A DNA stretch of 64,000 bases, from the NCBI GenBank assembly GCA_008694505.1, contig VZDJ01007755.1, positions 7,482,711 through 7,546,710 of the forward strand, given 5' to 3'. How positions within the stretch are numbered: position 1 is the stretch's first letter; every line of letters begins with the position of its first letter. The notes under the pieces are model-generated. The model saw nothing but the letters and a program-made list of their open reading frames with translations. It was not told where the DNA came from and searched no databases. The stretch comes from Cyanoderma ruficeps (lineage: Eukaryota; Chordata; Aves; Passeriformes; Timaliidae). The position numbers were made by a program, and so were the translations under genes. This document shows, one piece after another, positions 1 to 11,399 of the stretch.

Positions 1-577
1 AACATCTTGCTGTTAAAAGCTTAATGCTAAATCTGGTTAGCTTATTAAAAGGGAAGATTGAGGAGTGATTTGATTAGAGTACAATATCTTCACAAGGAGA
101 AAACAGGGGGGAGTACACAGCCTTTTATTTAGCGAGAGAGGTGTAAGAAAATCTAAGAAATTGTCAGATAAATTCTAATAGGAAATAAAATACTAAACAC
201 AGTAACACTCCAAAAGATTATTTTCTGAAGTAAACTGCTTAGAAAATCCATCATCCTCTAAACTCTCCTCATCCTTAAATCAAAGCAGCACAATTTGCTT
301 TGAAGATGTGCTACCAAAAGACAAAGCTATCGGATCCAGTGGAAGTAGACTAGTATGTGGTATGTGATAGAGGAGATCAGCCTAGGTGACTGAGGGTTTA
401 CACATCTGCTTGTTGGAAATCCTTTGAATTCAGTAAATCATCACTTTCTGAGCCCCTCAGTTTATATCTGCTCATTAGGTACTGAAAGAACTTTAACAGG
501 TAACTGGCTGGAGCACCCCTCTGGCAGTGAGTAGGCTCCATCCACACACAACTCATGTGTGGCATCCCATCCCTCAC

Positions 578-652
578 CCAGCTCTTGAGGAAGTCATTCC
601 TTAGAGCTGCAGAAGTGCAGTCCTTGGACAACTCTTCAAATTGCTTCCTGTC
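578..652 (-). CDS. Exon-like segment, unidentified gene
   Basis: This is a 75-base segment that could be an internal coding exon. Read on the minus strand it is preceded by a pyrimidine-rich acceptor (TTTTCCTCCAAG) and followed by a good donor (TGG then GTGAGG). Only one frame is open, and it gives exactly 25 codons in phase 0 at both ends, beginning DRKQFEELSKDC and ending NDFLKSW. The peptide is charged and could be helical. I do not recognise it. It lies beyond the possible last exon at 10.6 kb, so it would belong to another gene or another isoform. A short open segment with good splice signals can arise by chance. Confidence 0.2.
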
Positions 653-659
653 CTTGGAG

Positions 660-3600
660 GAAAATAAGGTGTGGGACAACACTGTAAAAGAACGTGGTTA
701 CAGGCTCTCCTGCACTGCAATATCTTGCCATGCAAATGCTTTTTGCTGTGAAGAGCAGGAGGAATCAGCCCCTCTAGACTGCAGGGTCCTACATGGATGT
801 GTGCTAAGATACCAGGGTGAGTTGACAGGCAAACCTTGCAAAAGAGGATGAGAATGTGAGAGGAATAAAGATTAAAGCAAAACCGAATGTGAACATGAAT
901 AAATGCACTATGTGAAAACAGAGAAGGGAGTCAGAACACACGTAGCTGGAAAGTGAGGAGCTAGGACTGCTGCATATGGAAAAGGAGCCATTTCCAAGTT
1001 GAGCATCCTAAGTGAAGCCACAATGCCTACTGAAATTCTGACATTCAGGATTGGGAAGGTGGCAGGAAAATTGATAATCTGTACTAAAAGAGTCCACAGG
1101 ACTAGATATTAAAAGACAATGTCAGTAGATGATAAAATTGTGATTTAAATATATGAAAACATAATTTTACACAGAAATGCTAGACTTATGAATTGCTAAA
1201 TACTGAGAATGAGAGCACAATTCCACACAAGGAAAAAAAAAAAGAAAGGGAAATGCTTCATAAAATAAATTCTATATATTCAGAATAGCCTCATTATTAC
1301 TGGAATAGTGAATGCTGCAAGATAGGGGTTCATCCATACAGTCAGAAAATGAAGTTAGCAATGAGATTGCTATTGCCGTGATTCCTATTGTTGTAGCTGC
1401 TACATGAGCAATAGCTCTGCTATTAAATCTCTGAGCGCAGAGGAAAGTTCTCAGCAGTGAGTAGTCAAGAGGGAGATGAATGTTGCATTCTGCCTAGTTC
1501 ATTTTATATTTAGATTCACTGCAAGTTTATAGGGCAAAAGGATTATTCCATAAAAAGCCTGAAGCAAAGAGGAAATGAGAATGGAAAACCAGGTGCTGTG
1601 GAGACCTCTCCTGCCTCCTAAAACATCAGTGAGCAGTTTAAAATAATTCTTGTGAGGCAATAAAAAAAGTAAATAGTGCCCATATCCAGAAAAAGTTTTC
1701 CCTGCTTGTAAAAGCTAGGATGATTGCCCTTCCTAATGCACATACAGCTTCTGTGTTCAATTTCCTTTTCTCAGTTTTTCCCTCTGTTCCTCAGATCATC
1801 CTTTACTTTCTGGTCTGAACTGCAAGGCACACTTCAGACGTCTAGGCCAAAATGTCAGCAATTTTGTTTGTGGAGTTGCTCGCGAAGGCAAGGGGCCTGT
1901 GCTCTCTGCAGAACTCTTCAGTGCATGCTTAAAAGGCTTCGCTATTTTGTAGAGTTAAACTCCTAAAGCTGTCAGCCATCACAATGCAGCTGTTAGAACA
2001 AAACATTAGAGGCACTTGGAAATCTGTAAAGAATCAGCATTGATGAATCATTACCTATGGTATTTGAGGAACTGAAACACCTGAAAATGTGACATGAATC
2101 ATATTTCTCTTTGTCACCACCATGACTCACTGTTTCCCACTTGAAATAAGATGTTCTTTAACTTTCTTTCTTTTATAAATCTGGCACATGGGAAATATCC
2201 CTCAGGTAACTGGGATGATTTTTCCTGAAAAGAGGTGATCATACCTGCGTAAGGAAAACTCATACAGTGGCAAGAAAAGTTCCAAGGTCAAGATTCTTAT
2301 AAGTATCAAGTTGCACATTAATTTTTAAACATAACTTAAAGCACAAGTGTATACAGCCTCACCTCAGGGGATGAGATACATGTGGCTTCAGAAATGATAA
2401 ATAACAGGTGTGGAAATTCTCCTAAAAGCTTGTAGACAGCTCTGAAGAAACCACCTGCACCCAGAAGCCAAAAAACTGACTATCACACCAATAATTTACA
2501 GAAGTTATACTGAAACTCCTTTTAGACATTAAAAGAGAGGGCAAAAGAGCATATTTGAAGACATCCAAGAGCTCTGGGATGGGAATACTGATGAGGGATT
2601 AAATATGTCGGGGATTCACCTAGAGATAACCACTGGAGGTAGAAACAGGAGTCTGGATGCTCTGTAAAGCCCATCTTTCTCAGTTTCTCCTTAGAACAGT
2701 CTCCCTGGCTTGCATCCCAGTGACACCATGCCATGCTCCTCTCACTTCCTCTACAGAAGTATTTTCTTTCCATGACTTCTTGTGAAAGGTGAGATTTATC
2801 AGGAAAAGAATTCAAGCGGAAATCTCAAGATAAAAACATCTCAGAGTCCCATAGGTTACCATGTCCTCTGATAAATTCACTTTCTAAAATATTTCTTTTT
2901 CAGCTTCAAAAGCTTTTCTCAGGTATTTTCTCCAATGACCACTTTAAAGGCTTCTTCCCCCTCTTTGTATTTACACTTCTCTTTGGTTTCCAGACAGGAC
3001 TGTTCAATCACAGTATTTTTTCATCAAGCTGTGCTGTCCATTCCTAGATAGTGTTTTCATTGGTATCTCGCCCTCCTTTCAATTTTCTCAAACTGAAAGC
3101 ACCTTTCTCTTTCACACTCTTGTCTTTGATTTATGACATAATACTTCTATATTTTCTCTTCAGGAGAGGCGTTTGCTGTTATCTAGGTCCCATATTACTT
3201 ATTGGAGAACATTATATCCCCAGAGGCCAAACAGAGCAGCACAATTTATCTAGCATTTTTTTCCCCAGAAACAAAATGAAGTCTGAAATCTCTCCCAACA
3301 GCTATAAGAAACATTTTCTTTCTGGGATGTCACCTCATCCATTAAGGGTAAATTTTATTTAGCAATAGAAAGAAGTGTCACGTAAATAGAATTAGCAGTG
3401 AGCTAATAACCTAATAAAGCATTTCTCAAAGCTTGTGCCCTGATTAACAACACTGTTGTACCAGGGTTGTATTATGAACTAAAGTCTGCCACCAAGTGAT
3501 ATCTTATTAGTTTGTTACTCAAGACCCAGGAACCCAGGGCAGGGGGAATGGTGCCAGTGGTCTTTTTTTTTGTAGCAAGGATGAGAGCTACTTGGTGTCT

Positions 3601-6250
3601 CGAGGCTGTTCCAGTACAGACAGATATCACACGAGTGTTCTTGAGATTGCTGTTGAGAAAGTCAGTAAGCGCTCCCCGGAACATGGCCATAAACCCCACA
3701 TCCTACTACATACATCCAACCACACCAGCAGGGAGGAGAGCAGCTCTGGGTGCCCCCAGGACACTTCAATTTTCTTAGGACAGACTGGAGAGACATTTAA
3801 CTCAGATTACATAACATGGGGGATTGGGGTTTTTTTTCTGCAGGGGAGCACAGAACTCACAGAACTCCCTATTTTAATCTTTTTTTTAATGATGTTATTC
3901 CATGTTATTTGATTAGGTTGTCATTCCATGGTATGGATTTCACAGCTCTATATCTGTTAGGAAATATTTTTAAAAGCTCATTAAAAATGAAAAGGTATAA
4001 TAGAAGTAGGAAACAAGAAGATCCTCTTGAAACTTACAAGATCTTTTAGTTAAATTTCAATGTTTCAATGACAAGATGTGCACAATCCTTAAATGATGGG
4101 AGGTAGAACTTTTTCAGAAATCCTCATCTCCTTTGGGATGTTTGTTTATACATGTCTTTGAATGAACTTTTGGAAGATAATTTAACCTGACAGCCCTGTG
4201 TCAGATAAATTTGTAACACGAGCATTAGATGAAAGTATGTATAAACCTAGTTTGATTAAGAAAATACATAATTTGTATCAGCTTGCATTGCAAGTGATGG
4301 GCTATTTCTTGTGCCTTACTTGCAGACTACAAGTAGACACTGAAATGACAAATTTCTGATACTTTAACAAGCTCAGTTTACCATTAGGAAGATATACAAA
4401 GTATATAGATGATTTTTTTGGAAATAAATCTTAGAAATGTCATAGCAAATTAATTAAATGTGTGTCAGCCACACAAAGACTAAAAAAATTGATCAGAGAG
4501 CCTGAAACTAAAAGTCTGAATGCTCGTTACCAGCTCAGAGCTGCATATGGCAGACTAAAAATTGTTGTTGTTAAAACACAGAAAGTTTGTGAAATAGGTT
4601 TTCTGCCCTTATTTTAGGCTTTCACAATAGAAGTGATGGTATTATTATCCTCCCTCTGCAATTTAAATTTCATTTTTATTCATTTACTAAAACTGCTTGA
4701 ACATTATCTCAACCTCTGGTGACATTTATGTCTTCTGAAAATAAAAGAACTTGAAAATAGACTTTTCTTCATCAGCAAGTAAGCACAATCTGACTATTTA
4801 TGTGGAAGGTTGAGTTAAATAAGCCCCAGGAGGACCTGAAATGTAGCTTAGTTTCTTCCACAAGCCATCTGCTGTCCCTGTTTCTACAGAAAAGAAAACA
4901 GACTTCACCTTATGGCTGCTTTGCAAAGAACTGCAGGCAATGAAACGCTGAGTCACAGTGGAAAGGGTTGGGTCATGCAGCCTGAACTAACTCCTGCCAA
5001 ATGCAACTTGAAAGTTGGGAGTAGGGAAGAAAGTTTCCTTTCGGGCAAAGGTTTCATAATTGTTCACGAAAAGACTTTTCTACACATTTTTTTTCTTTCC
5101 AGAATCCCGTATCTGATCCACAAGTGATGCTATGTTAGAAGGGGCAAGCAAAGCCAGGGATTCCTAGTAATTGAGAGATCTGGATCTGAGAATGATTTTT
5201 GTCTTCTTTTGGTGTTGTATTTTCCTGTGGATGCTGGAGGCAATAAGATGGCTCAACTCATAAACAGAGCTTAAAACTAGATTTAATAGGGGAAGGGGAT
5301 AGAATTCTAAGCACTCTAGAGAAACCAAGGGCTGCTGAGGCATTAGGAAGCAACAGCGAAACACCTGGGAATTGCCTCAAGGGAATTAGGAAGAATTCTA
5401 AAAAGAGGAATCTCACTATTCCTTCAACTGTTAGCAACTCCACAATTGCTTGCCTGATTTTTCAGTTGTCCAAAGATGAAGTTTGACACATGATGGATGA
5501 GATAGAGTGCTTCATAAAGAACTGAAGCGTTTCTTTCTTATTAAAGTCAAAGACTTTGCCTCTTTTTCTCCTCTAGTGTCAGTTGCTCTAGTCACCTTTT
5601 CATGTTGTTATTTCTAGACTGATGTCTGGGAAGCTGTCAGTGTTCACATGTTTTAACATTATTTCAGAAAAAATATCAGAAAGGAATGTTTTCATGCAGA
5701 ACAAGATTGTGGCACCTTTCTGATATGCCTTGCTTTTCCTATGTGTATATATAACACTTCTTGCTGGAAAACAAGAGGCCTTGTGTTGGTGTATCTTTCC
5801 TCCATATATTAGAATTGATTTTACTAGCATCACATGGAGATTTTGACATTCTGTTTTAGAAAACTTTCCTGTTCTGCACCACAGTTTGAGAATAGATTTT
5901 CCTTTTCCCCTTTTCTCCTAGCTTCACTACTTGCTGTGAACATCAGAAACTAATGATTCTTCTCACTGTGAGTGGGCAGTATATAATGACAGAATTAAAA
6001 TTCATTATTTTGCAATGCAGGAGATCCATGCAGTACCTGGTACAAATGAGCTCAAACAGGGTGCTTTTGATTATTTATCTTTAAAATAAATCCTTATGAA
6101 AATAAATCACAGTAATTGTGGTTCAAGCACCAACATTTAAATTCTTTCTAACCATGTCAAGTTACCTCATCTTCAGAATGACTGTCAGTGAAGTGAGAAT
6201 AGTCTCAGCCATAGTTTCCTTGGCAAACACATGAGATCTCACAGCATTAT
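660..6250. other. Gene-free AT-rich stretch
   Basis: I see no recognisable gene or repeat here. The sequence is AT-rich with short homopolymer runs. ORFs of up to about 105 codons on both strands, for example around 3,500-3,910, have unconvincing splice context and no family resemblance. One minus-strand segment near 2,700-2,800 follows a fair acceptor but has no good donor. A plus-strand segment at about 700-816 ends at a GTGAGT donor but lacks a good acceptor. Confidence 0.5.
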
Positions 6251-6254
6251 CATA

Positions 6255-6394
6255 AGGGCAGTGAGACAGTGGAACAGGTGGACCAGAAAAGGTTTGAATG
6301 CCCAACCTTTGCTAGTATTCAAGGCCAAGTTGAAGAGGCCCCAGAGTAACCTGGTCTAGTGGATGGTGTCCCTTCCCATGGGAGGGTCAGAAGT
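6255..6394 (+). repeat. CR1 LINE 3' fragment (older copy)
   Basis: This matches the 3' part of bird CR1 elements in sense orientation. It has the 'chicken repeat' phrases equivalent to GTGGAACAGG, ATTCAAGGCCAAG, AACCTGGTCTAG and GGTGTCCCTTCCCATGG. It breaks off without the usual terminal tail, exactly where the next CR1 copy starts. That suggests a younger CR1 inserted into, or directly beside, this older one. It is too diverged and truncated to encode anything. Confidence 0.75.
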
Positions 6395-7050
6395 GTGCCC
6401 TGGCAGCCAGGAGGGCTGACCCTGTCCTGGGGTGCATCAGTCACAGCATTGCCAGCCAGGCAAGGGAAGTGACTCTCCTGCTCTCCTCTGCACTGGGGCA
6501 GCCTCACCTTGGGTGCTGTGTGCAATTTTGGGCTTTGCAATATCAGAAGATTGTAAAGCTATTCTCTAATAGCTTTACAAAGCTATAGTGTCTAAAGGAC
6601 GGCGACAAAAATGGTGAAGAGTCTTGAGGGGAAACCTCATGAGGAATGGCTGAGGTCACTTGGTCTGTTCAGCCTGAAGAAGAGGAGATGGGGAGACTTC
6701 ATTGCAGTCTACAGCTTCCTCATGAGGGGAAGCAGAGGGGCAGGCATTGATCTCTTCTCTCTAGTGACCAGTGACAGGACTCAAGGGAAAAGCCTGGAGC
6801 TGTTTCAGGGTAGATTTAGATTAGATATTCAGAAAAGATTCTTCACTCAGAGGGAGGCTGGGCACTCAAACAGGCCCCCCAGGGAAGTGGTCACAGCTCT
6901 AAGCCTGACATAGTCCAAGAAGAGTTTGGGCAACACTCTCAGGAACATGGTGTGACTCTGGAGGATGTCCTCTGCAGGGCCAGGAGCTGGATGTCCATGA
7001 TCCTTGTGGGTGCATTCCAACACAGGATATTCTGTGATTCTATGATTCTA
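6395..7050 (+). repeat. CR1 LINE, 5'-truncated copy with intact 3' tail
   Basis: This is a CR1 retrotransposon fragment in sense orientation, about 655 bases long. Characteristic phrases appear in the expected order: a leading GTGCCCTGGCAGCCAGGAGG, then CTGTCCTGGGGTGCATCA, GGTGAAGAGTCTTGAGGGG, CTGTTCAGCCTGAAGAAGAG, GACCAGTGACAGGACTC and GAAGTGGTCACAGCTC. It ends with ATTCTGTGATTCTATGATTC, the CR1 3' terminus. As usual for CR1, it is truncated at the 5' end. The ORFs inside it are by-products of the repeat. A 30-base perfect hairpin at 6551-6580 interrupts the usual sequence and is described as a finding. Confidence 0.9.
6551..6580. repeat. Perfect inverted repeat inside CR1
   Basis: Two 12-base arms, TTGTAAAGCTAT and ATAGCTTTACAA, are exact reverse complements separated by the six bases TCTCTA. 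A further copy of AAGCTAT follows at once. The palindrome lies where ordinary CR1 copies have a single AAGCTATTAGAGAG-like stretch, so it looks like a local inverted duplication. Confidence 0.85.
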
Positions 7051-7605
7051 ACAAGATGATCTTGCAAACCTCTCCAAACCCAAACCATTCTATGCTGACC
7101 TTGCTCATTACCCTGCCAAAAGTGATTTCAGTGGGTGGTTGAGGTGATCTCCTTATCATCATTACAATGTGCAGCAGCTAAATGAAGTCCACATTTTCAC
7201 TTCAGGTAAAATAAGGAATGGTTCTGGAGATCTTCTTTCCAGCCTGAACCTTTATCACCTGGAGAATGAAATATCATCTACAGCCAGCTCTGCATGGGTA
7301 CAGAGAAACACAGTTACCACACAGGAGTGAGGAAGATTCTAAATAGAAAAATGGTGAAACAGCTTCACCTTATTCAGAAAACCTGCCTTTTATTTTATTT
7401 TTTTTTCAGAGGTGGAACAAGGCAGACGTAATATATCTCAGCCCATATACCTTAGCCAGTTACTTTCCCTTCCTCCCTTCCTAATTTTCTTACACCTATT
7501 AGAGGGGTTTCAAGCAATAGAGGCAATATTTTGTGAGATGGGAGCAGTCACTTAGGTCACATTGCAACTTCTGCAGTCATGAGTAGAAGAAGAATAATTC
7601 AGGTA
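7051..7605. other. Unassigned sequence between repeats
   Basis: I see no gene, repeat or regulatory element that can be supported here. The stretch contains a short poly-T run near 7,400. Confidence 0.4.
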
Positions 7606-7765
7606 CTGAACAGGATTTGAGCCCAATATAGTCTTACATCTCTTGTCCCAGGATTACAGCAGGCAAGTCACCAAAACTCTACCTGTGTTTAAAATGGACA
7701 TAATGATACTTCATAGCTGCTATTGTAAAAATTCAATATGTTGTCTGAGCACACCAAAAATATGC
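7606..7765 (+). repeat. MIR-type CORE-SINE relic
   Basis: The order of short matches follows the MIR consensus. It begins with GCAGGCAAGTCAC and a pyrimidine-rich step, then TGTTTAAAATGGACATAATG, a CTTCATAG stretch, TGCTATTGT and finally TGTCTGAGCAC. The alignment was made by eye and is strongest over 7,650-7,755. The head region is weak. MIR elements are ancient tRNA-derived SINEs shared by amniotes, so heavy divergence is expected. Confidence 0.55.
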
Positions 7766-7769
7766 ATGA

Positions 7770-9890
7770 TGCAGTCAGGTATGTTACATTTTTCAGTAAA
7801 GTAGCTGTAACCATCTTTAGAAAAAAAACCCAGTACATGTTTGTGGCAGAAAAGGAAACTGAGGCATGAATTGTTCTGGGCAGGAAGGGTTTCTTGTCTG
7901 GCCTGCACTGTGTCCCATTTTTTAGTTAATTTTAAGGACATTCGCAGTGCCTGTGTGTCTCCATATTTTCTCAATGTCTCTAGAAACTTTAATATTCTGG
8001 CCTGAGGGTATAGCCCTTCATGAAACCAGAAACCTTAGGGAGCTAGTTGAAAACAGACTAAACAGGGAAATAAGTTTCCCAAGCACACATTTCCTTTTAT
8101 TTTGTCACCAAAACTTCACTTTTAATAGCTTCCCTGAATGCACGTATAACTCTCTTTTCATTTAGGCTGAGCATACAAGCCCATAATTTGATTTGCTTAA
8201 CTAACATTTGTAACCTTCACTCCCTGCGGCTTGCTATGGGACAGGCTATAGAACAACACCTCCTAGCCAGGGGAGAGATAAGTTCTGGTACTCTGGAGAA
8301 AGGAACTGGATAAGCAACATGCTGCCTCCGGGGAAAAAGAGAGATGGGAACCTTCCTGGTCCACTCCTCAGAAAGGAGTAAAGTATACCATCCCTATTAC
8401 AGTAGGTTTCCTGAGTCAGGCTCATGGGATAAAGCTGAAAGATTAACCCCCACACCACCTGCCTGCTGAGAAACTGCTCTGAAGTGTAAATTATGTGCTA
8501 CCCAGCTCCAGTGCAGTTATACTGTGTTATGCTAGTCATTCAGGGAAAGGACTAGAATCCAGCTTTCCTGATGCCTCTAATTCATAAGCCAAAAGATTGC
8601 TCTTTCCTCTGTAGTGAATATTTTTTCTCACTGTGTGTTAGCGGAGTGGTGAGAGTGCACCTGAGGATGCAGACCCATCCTGGGGCTTAAGACTATTGCC
8701 AGGGGATGCAGCATGGACTGCTGGGTTCTATGCAAGAGGAGTACTTATCCTAAAGGTGAACAGCAACCCTCTCCTTCCCTTTTGGAGTGATGGGAAATCT
8801 TTTCTCTCCTTGAAACAAAAAAAAAGTCTAAGCCTTTAGTTTGGGTCTGAAGTTTAAGCAGTGAAGCCTTAGTGGTGGTGAGTACATCTCTATCTCAGAA
8901 TAAAGTACAGGGATTTATAAAAAGAAATTCCTTTGGTTTATGTAGCTTTCGGTCCCATCTTTGTCTCTCTGTTATTTGCTGGGTACGTCACAGGAGGCAT
9001 TCACATTTGACTCTGAGTCCCATGCAATGCCAAGGGCGCTTTTATGGCCTCCCCCATGTCAAATGCAAATACTCAGACCCTCAAGATGACCAGTTAGGGA
9101 GTTTCTTCCCCCTTGCAGAAGAACTCCCCCATCTGTGGTGGATATATTCATCCATTTACAGATCCCATATGGAAGGTTTTGTCTTCATACATATCAGCAA
9201 GCACACTATGGGTATCCCACAGGATGTATGTCAGTGTTTCTGATAGCAGCATTAGGTCCAAAGGGCCTTACATAATTTTCCTTGCTATTGAGAAAGCATA
9301 AATTTTAAATGAAATCACATATGTGCACATGAGAATGCAGAGGCAGCAATCATTCATACACTGGAGAGTGGAGGTTGTCCTCATTCCCTCCACACATGCC
9401 ATTTCCAAACACAATTGCACATACTGATGTCCTTGCTGTAAAGAGCCTGGCACATGCTGAGGTTAGATAAATCAGAAGTTGTTAGATGATTTCTTTTTCT
9501 CCTCCACTTACAATAGTGGTGAAACCTAAGTGATGCTCAGGTCCTTCAGGCACAACCCTAATACTGTTTTCAATTGCATTATCAGACAACATAAGCATAA
9601 TGATACCGAGCCTTCCTGCCTATAGCATTTGCACCCCATTAATGCCTGAACATGCAGCAGTTTCAGTCTAGTAAAAGAGACCCTGCCTGAGAAATTTTTA
9701 GTCTAAATAAGCAAAGATGGAAGAGCTATTTCAAGAGACCTTGCTGAGGGATTAAGGGATGTCAGACTTTCTGGCAGGAAGCCTGTGGGAGGTCAGGGAA
9801 CTGAACCGAGGGCTGTAAACCCCCAGCAGCATCAGTCTCCAAATTGCTCTTTACCTGGCAGCTGCCTGCCAGAGAGACGTGGTGGCTGCT
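7770..9890. other. Gene-free stretch
   Basis: No supported gene. A 123-codon plus-strand ORF at 8,872-9,243 has no domain and no matching splice signals. Around 8,535-8,605 the sequence faintly resembles an antisense tRNA-derived SINE head (GAATCCAG followed by GCTCTTTCC), too weakly to call. Confidence 0.4.
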
Positions 9891-10255
9891 AAATGAAAAG
9901 CAGATGGAGTTAAGTTTAGTTAAAGTAGACAGTCATAACAACAAAGAGCTCTCATCTAATCACCCAGCGGTAGTAGGGCTGAAAATGTAATCAAGTTGTT
10001 TTCTATAAATCATTTTCACAAGATAAGAGGCCTGGCTATACAGCATGGCTCACTAAGTATTTACACTGTAAACTTTCCTGCCCTCAGCACCACCCCTTTG
10101 CTCTGAATTATTGCTTTAATGAATTTAATCATGAAATGTAACAGTTGGATAATAAGAACCCTGTAAACTTCCCCCTCCTTTCCTTTTAAATTAAATTATA
10201 TACTGGTAGTAAAAACATGATTATTTGAAGGTTGCGTTTATGAGAATTCTTGCCC
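9890..10255. promoter_or_regulatory. Possible conserved non-coding element
   Basis: This repeat-free block is rich in TAAT/ATTA homeodomain-type cores, with GAATTATTGC, GAATTTAATCATG and TTAAATTAAATTATA among them, and has few CpGs. Blocks like this in bird genomes often turn out to be conserved enhancers. The call rests on composition only and no conservation data were available. Confidence 0.2.
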
Positions 10256-10551
10256 TCTGAGGAGGGTGGTGAGGAAAAAAGAATTAAAGTTTTTACTTAT
10301 AAGAGAAAACAGCTTGTGGAAATAATTACACAACTTGTAAGCCCTGCACAGCATCTGTATTTAACAACTTTATACTCAAGCCTTTAGAAACAGGCAAGTA
10401 GTCTGTCCTTCAGACAGTTGAATATATAAAGTGCCTCAGTTATTGTACTATTTTACTCATGTATTGCCAAGATAACGTGACTGAGTCTTCTGAAGGGGGG
10501 GAGGATGCTGATATTGTCTATTGTAATGAAGAACAATAATGGGCATAAAAG

Positions 10552-10557
10552 TTTATT
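10552..10557 (-). terminator. Candidate poly(A) signal AATAAA
   Basis: The minus strand carries AATAAA about 50 bases after the TGA of the possible last exon, followed by a TTTTATG and TTATTGTTCTTC stretch that could serve as the downstream U-rich element. It counts only if the exon is real. Confidence 0.3.
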
Positions 10558-10608
10558 AACTCCACAGGTCAGTGCACAGCAACAGCAGAGAGGCACTTAG
10601 AGGGAAAT

Positions 10609-10767
10609 TCAATCGTGTTCTGTTGGAGCCTGTAGCATGCTCTGAACCTCCTCATTAGGTGGGTTCACTGTCCTCCAAACGGGATGGGAGAGTGGGGGAA
10701 CAGACCTTTGCTGCTTCAGCTGCACCACAGCCTGTTTCTGGCATTCAGACAGCTCTTCTAGTTTCCT
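10609..10767 (-). CDS. Possible last coding exon, coiled-coil protein
   Basis: On the minus strand an acceptor ending in CAATCAG leads into 52 codons and a TGA stop. The peptide starts RKLEELSECQKQAVVQLKQQ, a heptad-like coiled-coil pattern, and ends NEEVQSMLQAPTEHD. The acceptor is weak because its pyrimidine tract is interrupted. The stop is followed within about 50 bases by AATAAA (10,552-10,557). That is what a compact 3' terminal exon looks like. Phase 0 at its start fits phase 0 at the end of the exon-like segment at 11,250-11,327, across an intron of about 480 bases. I do not recognise the protein. A chance ORF remains possible. Confidence 0.3.
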   Translation of the reverse strand, partial: RKLEELSECQKQAVVQLKQQRSVPPLSHPVWRTVNPPNEEVQSMLQAPTEHD

Positions 10768-11249
10768 CTGATTGGGTTCTTGAAAGATTTTCAAGATTAA
10801 CATATTTTGGTTTACAGCCCTTGTTCCCCTGCACTTCTAAGTTCTTACAGGCTGGCCACGCCCACATCTTTTCCTGCAAACCCAATCCCTTATGCTGAAA
10901 TCAATTGAGAAGAGTGAGTCACTGAATATTAAATAAACTCCTGTCCTCTCAGGTCACTGCTGCGGCCTCTGGAGGATTTAAAGTAAATAGAGGAGTTGGA
11001 TGACAGTGCATTTTTTTTACTCACTTTGTTTAAAATTATGCATTGTATTTTTGGAAAGACAAAGCACTTTCCCTTATTTTGAGTTTTTGCATTTCAATTA
11101 TGCTGGAAAACTGTGATGTTTGCCAGTCTGGCCTGTTTCCTGCTGCCAACATCTTCCTGACAACGTTTGAATGACTACAGGGACACAGACATGTCCCAGA
11201 GCTGCCCTGCGAGCTCAGGTCTATCAGAAGACAGAAACAGGACTGGTAC

Positions 11250-11327
11250 TTGTATGAGCTCTCTCAGATGAGTTTTTCTTTCTAGCTCATACACTACTTT
11301 TAATTGTACAACTTGCTGCCTGGAACC
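11250..11327 (-). CDS. Possible penultimate exon, coiled-coil protein
   Basis: This 78-base minus-strand segment follows a long pyrimidine-rich tract (CTTCCTTTTGCTGTTTTGC) and an acceptor AG. It encodes 26 codons, including GSRQQVVQLKVVYELERKTH and LRELIQ. This heptad-like pattern runs on naturally into RKLEELSECQKQ of the next segment at 10.6 kb. The donor (CAA then GTACCA) is suboptimal. If the donor is not used, the frame reads on for 24 more codons to a stop at about 11,175. No family was recognised. Confidence 0.22.
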
Positions 11328-11399
11328 CTTCAAGTGTTGGCAGCAGAAGCAAAACAGCAAAAGGAAGCGAGCTACATTAACAGTATATTTTCTGAGGAT

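Noticed and set aside
6611..6913. 100-codon plus-strand ORF
   Set aside because: It lies entirely in the 3' part of a CR1 repeat outside the usual coding phase.
8535..8605. Possible antisense tRNA-derived SINE head
   Set aside because: Only a few short words match (GAATCCAG, GCTCTTTCC) and the rest of a SINE is absent.
8872..9243. 123-codon plus-strand ORF
   Set aside because: It has no domain, no splice context and no repeat identity, and chance is the simplest explanation.
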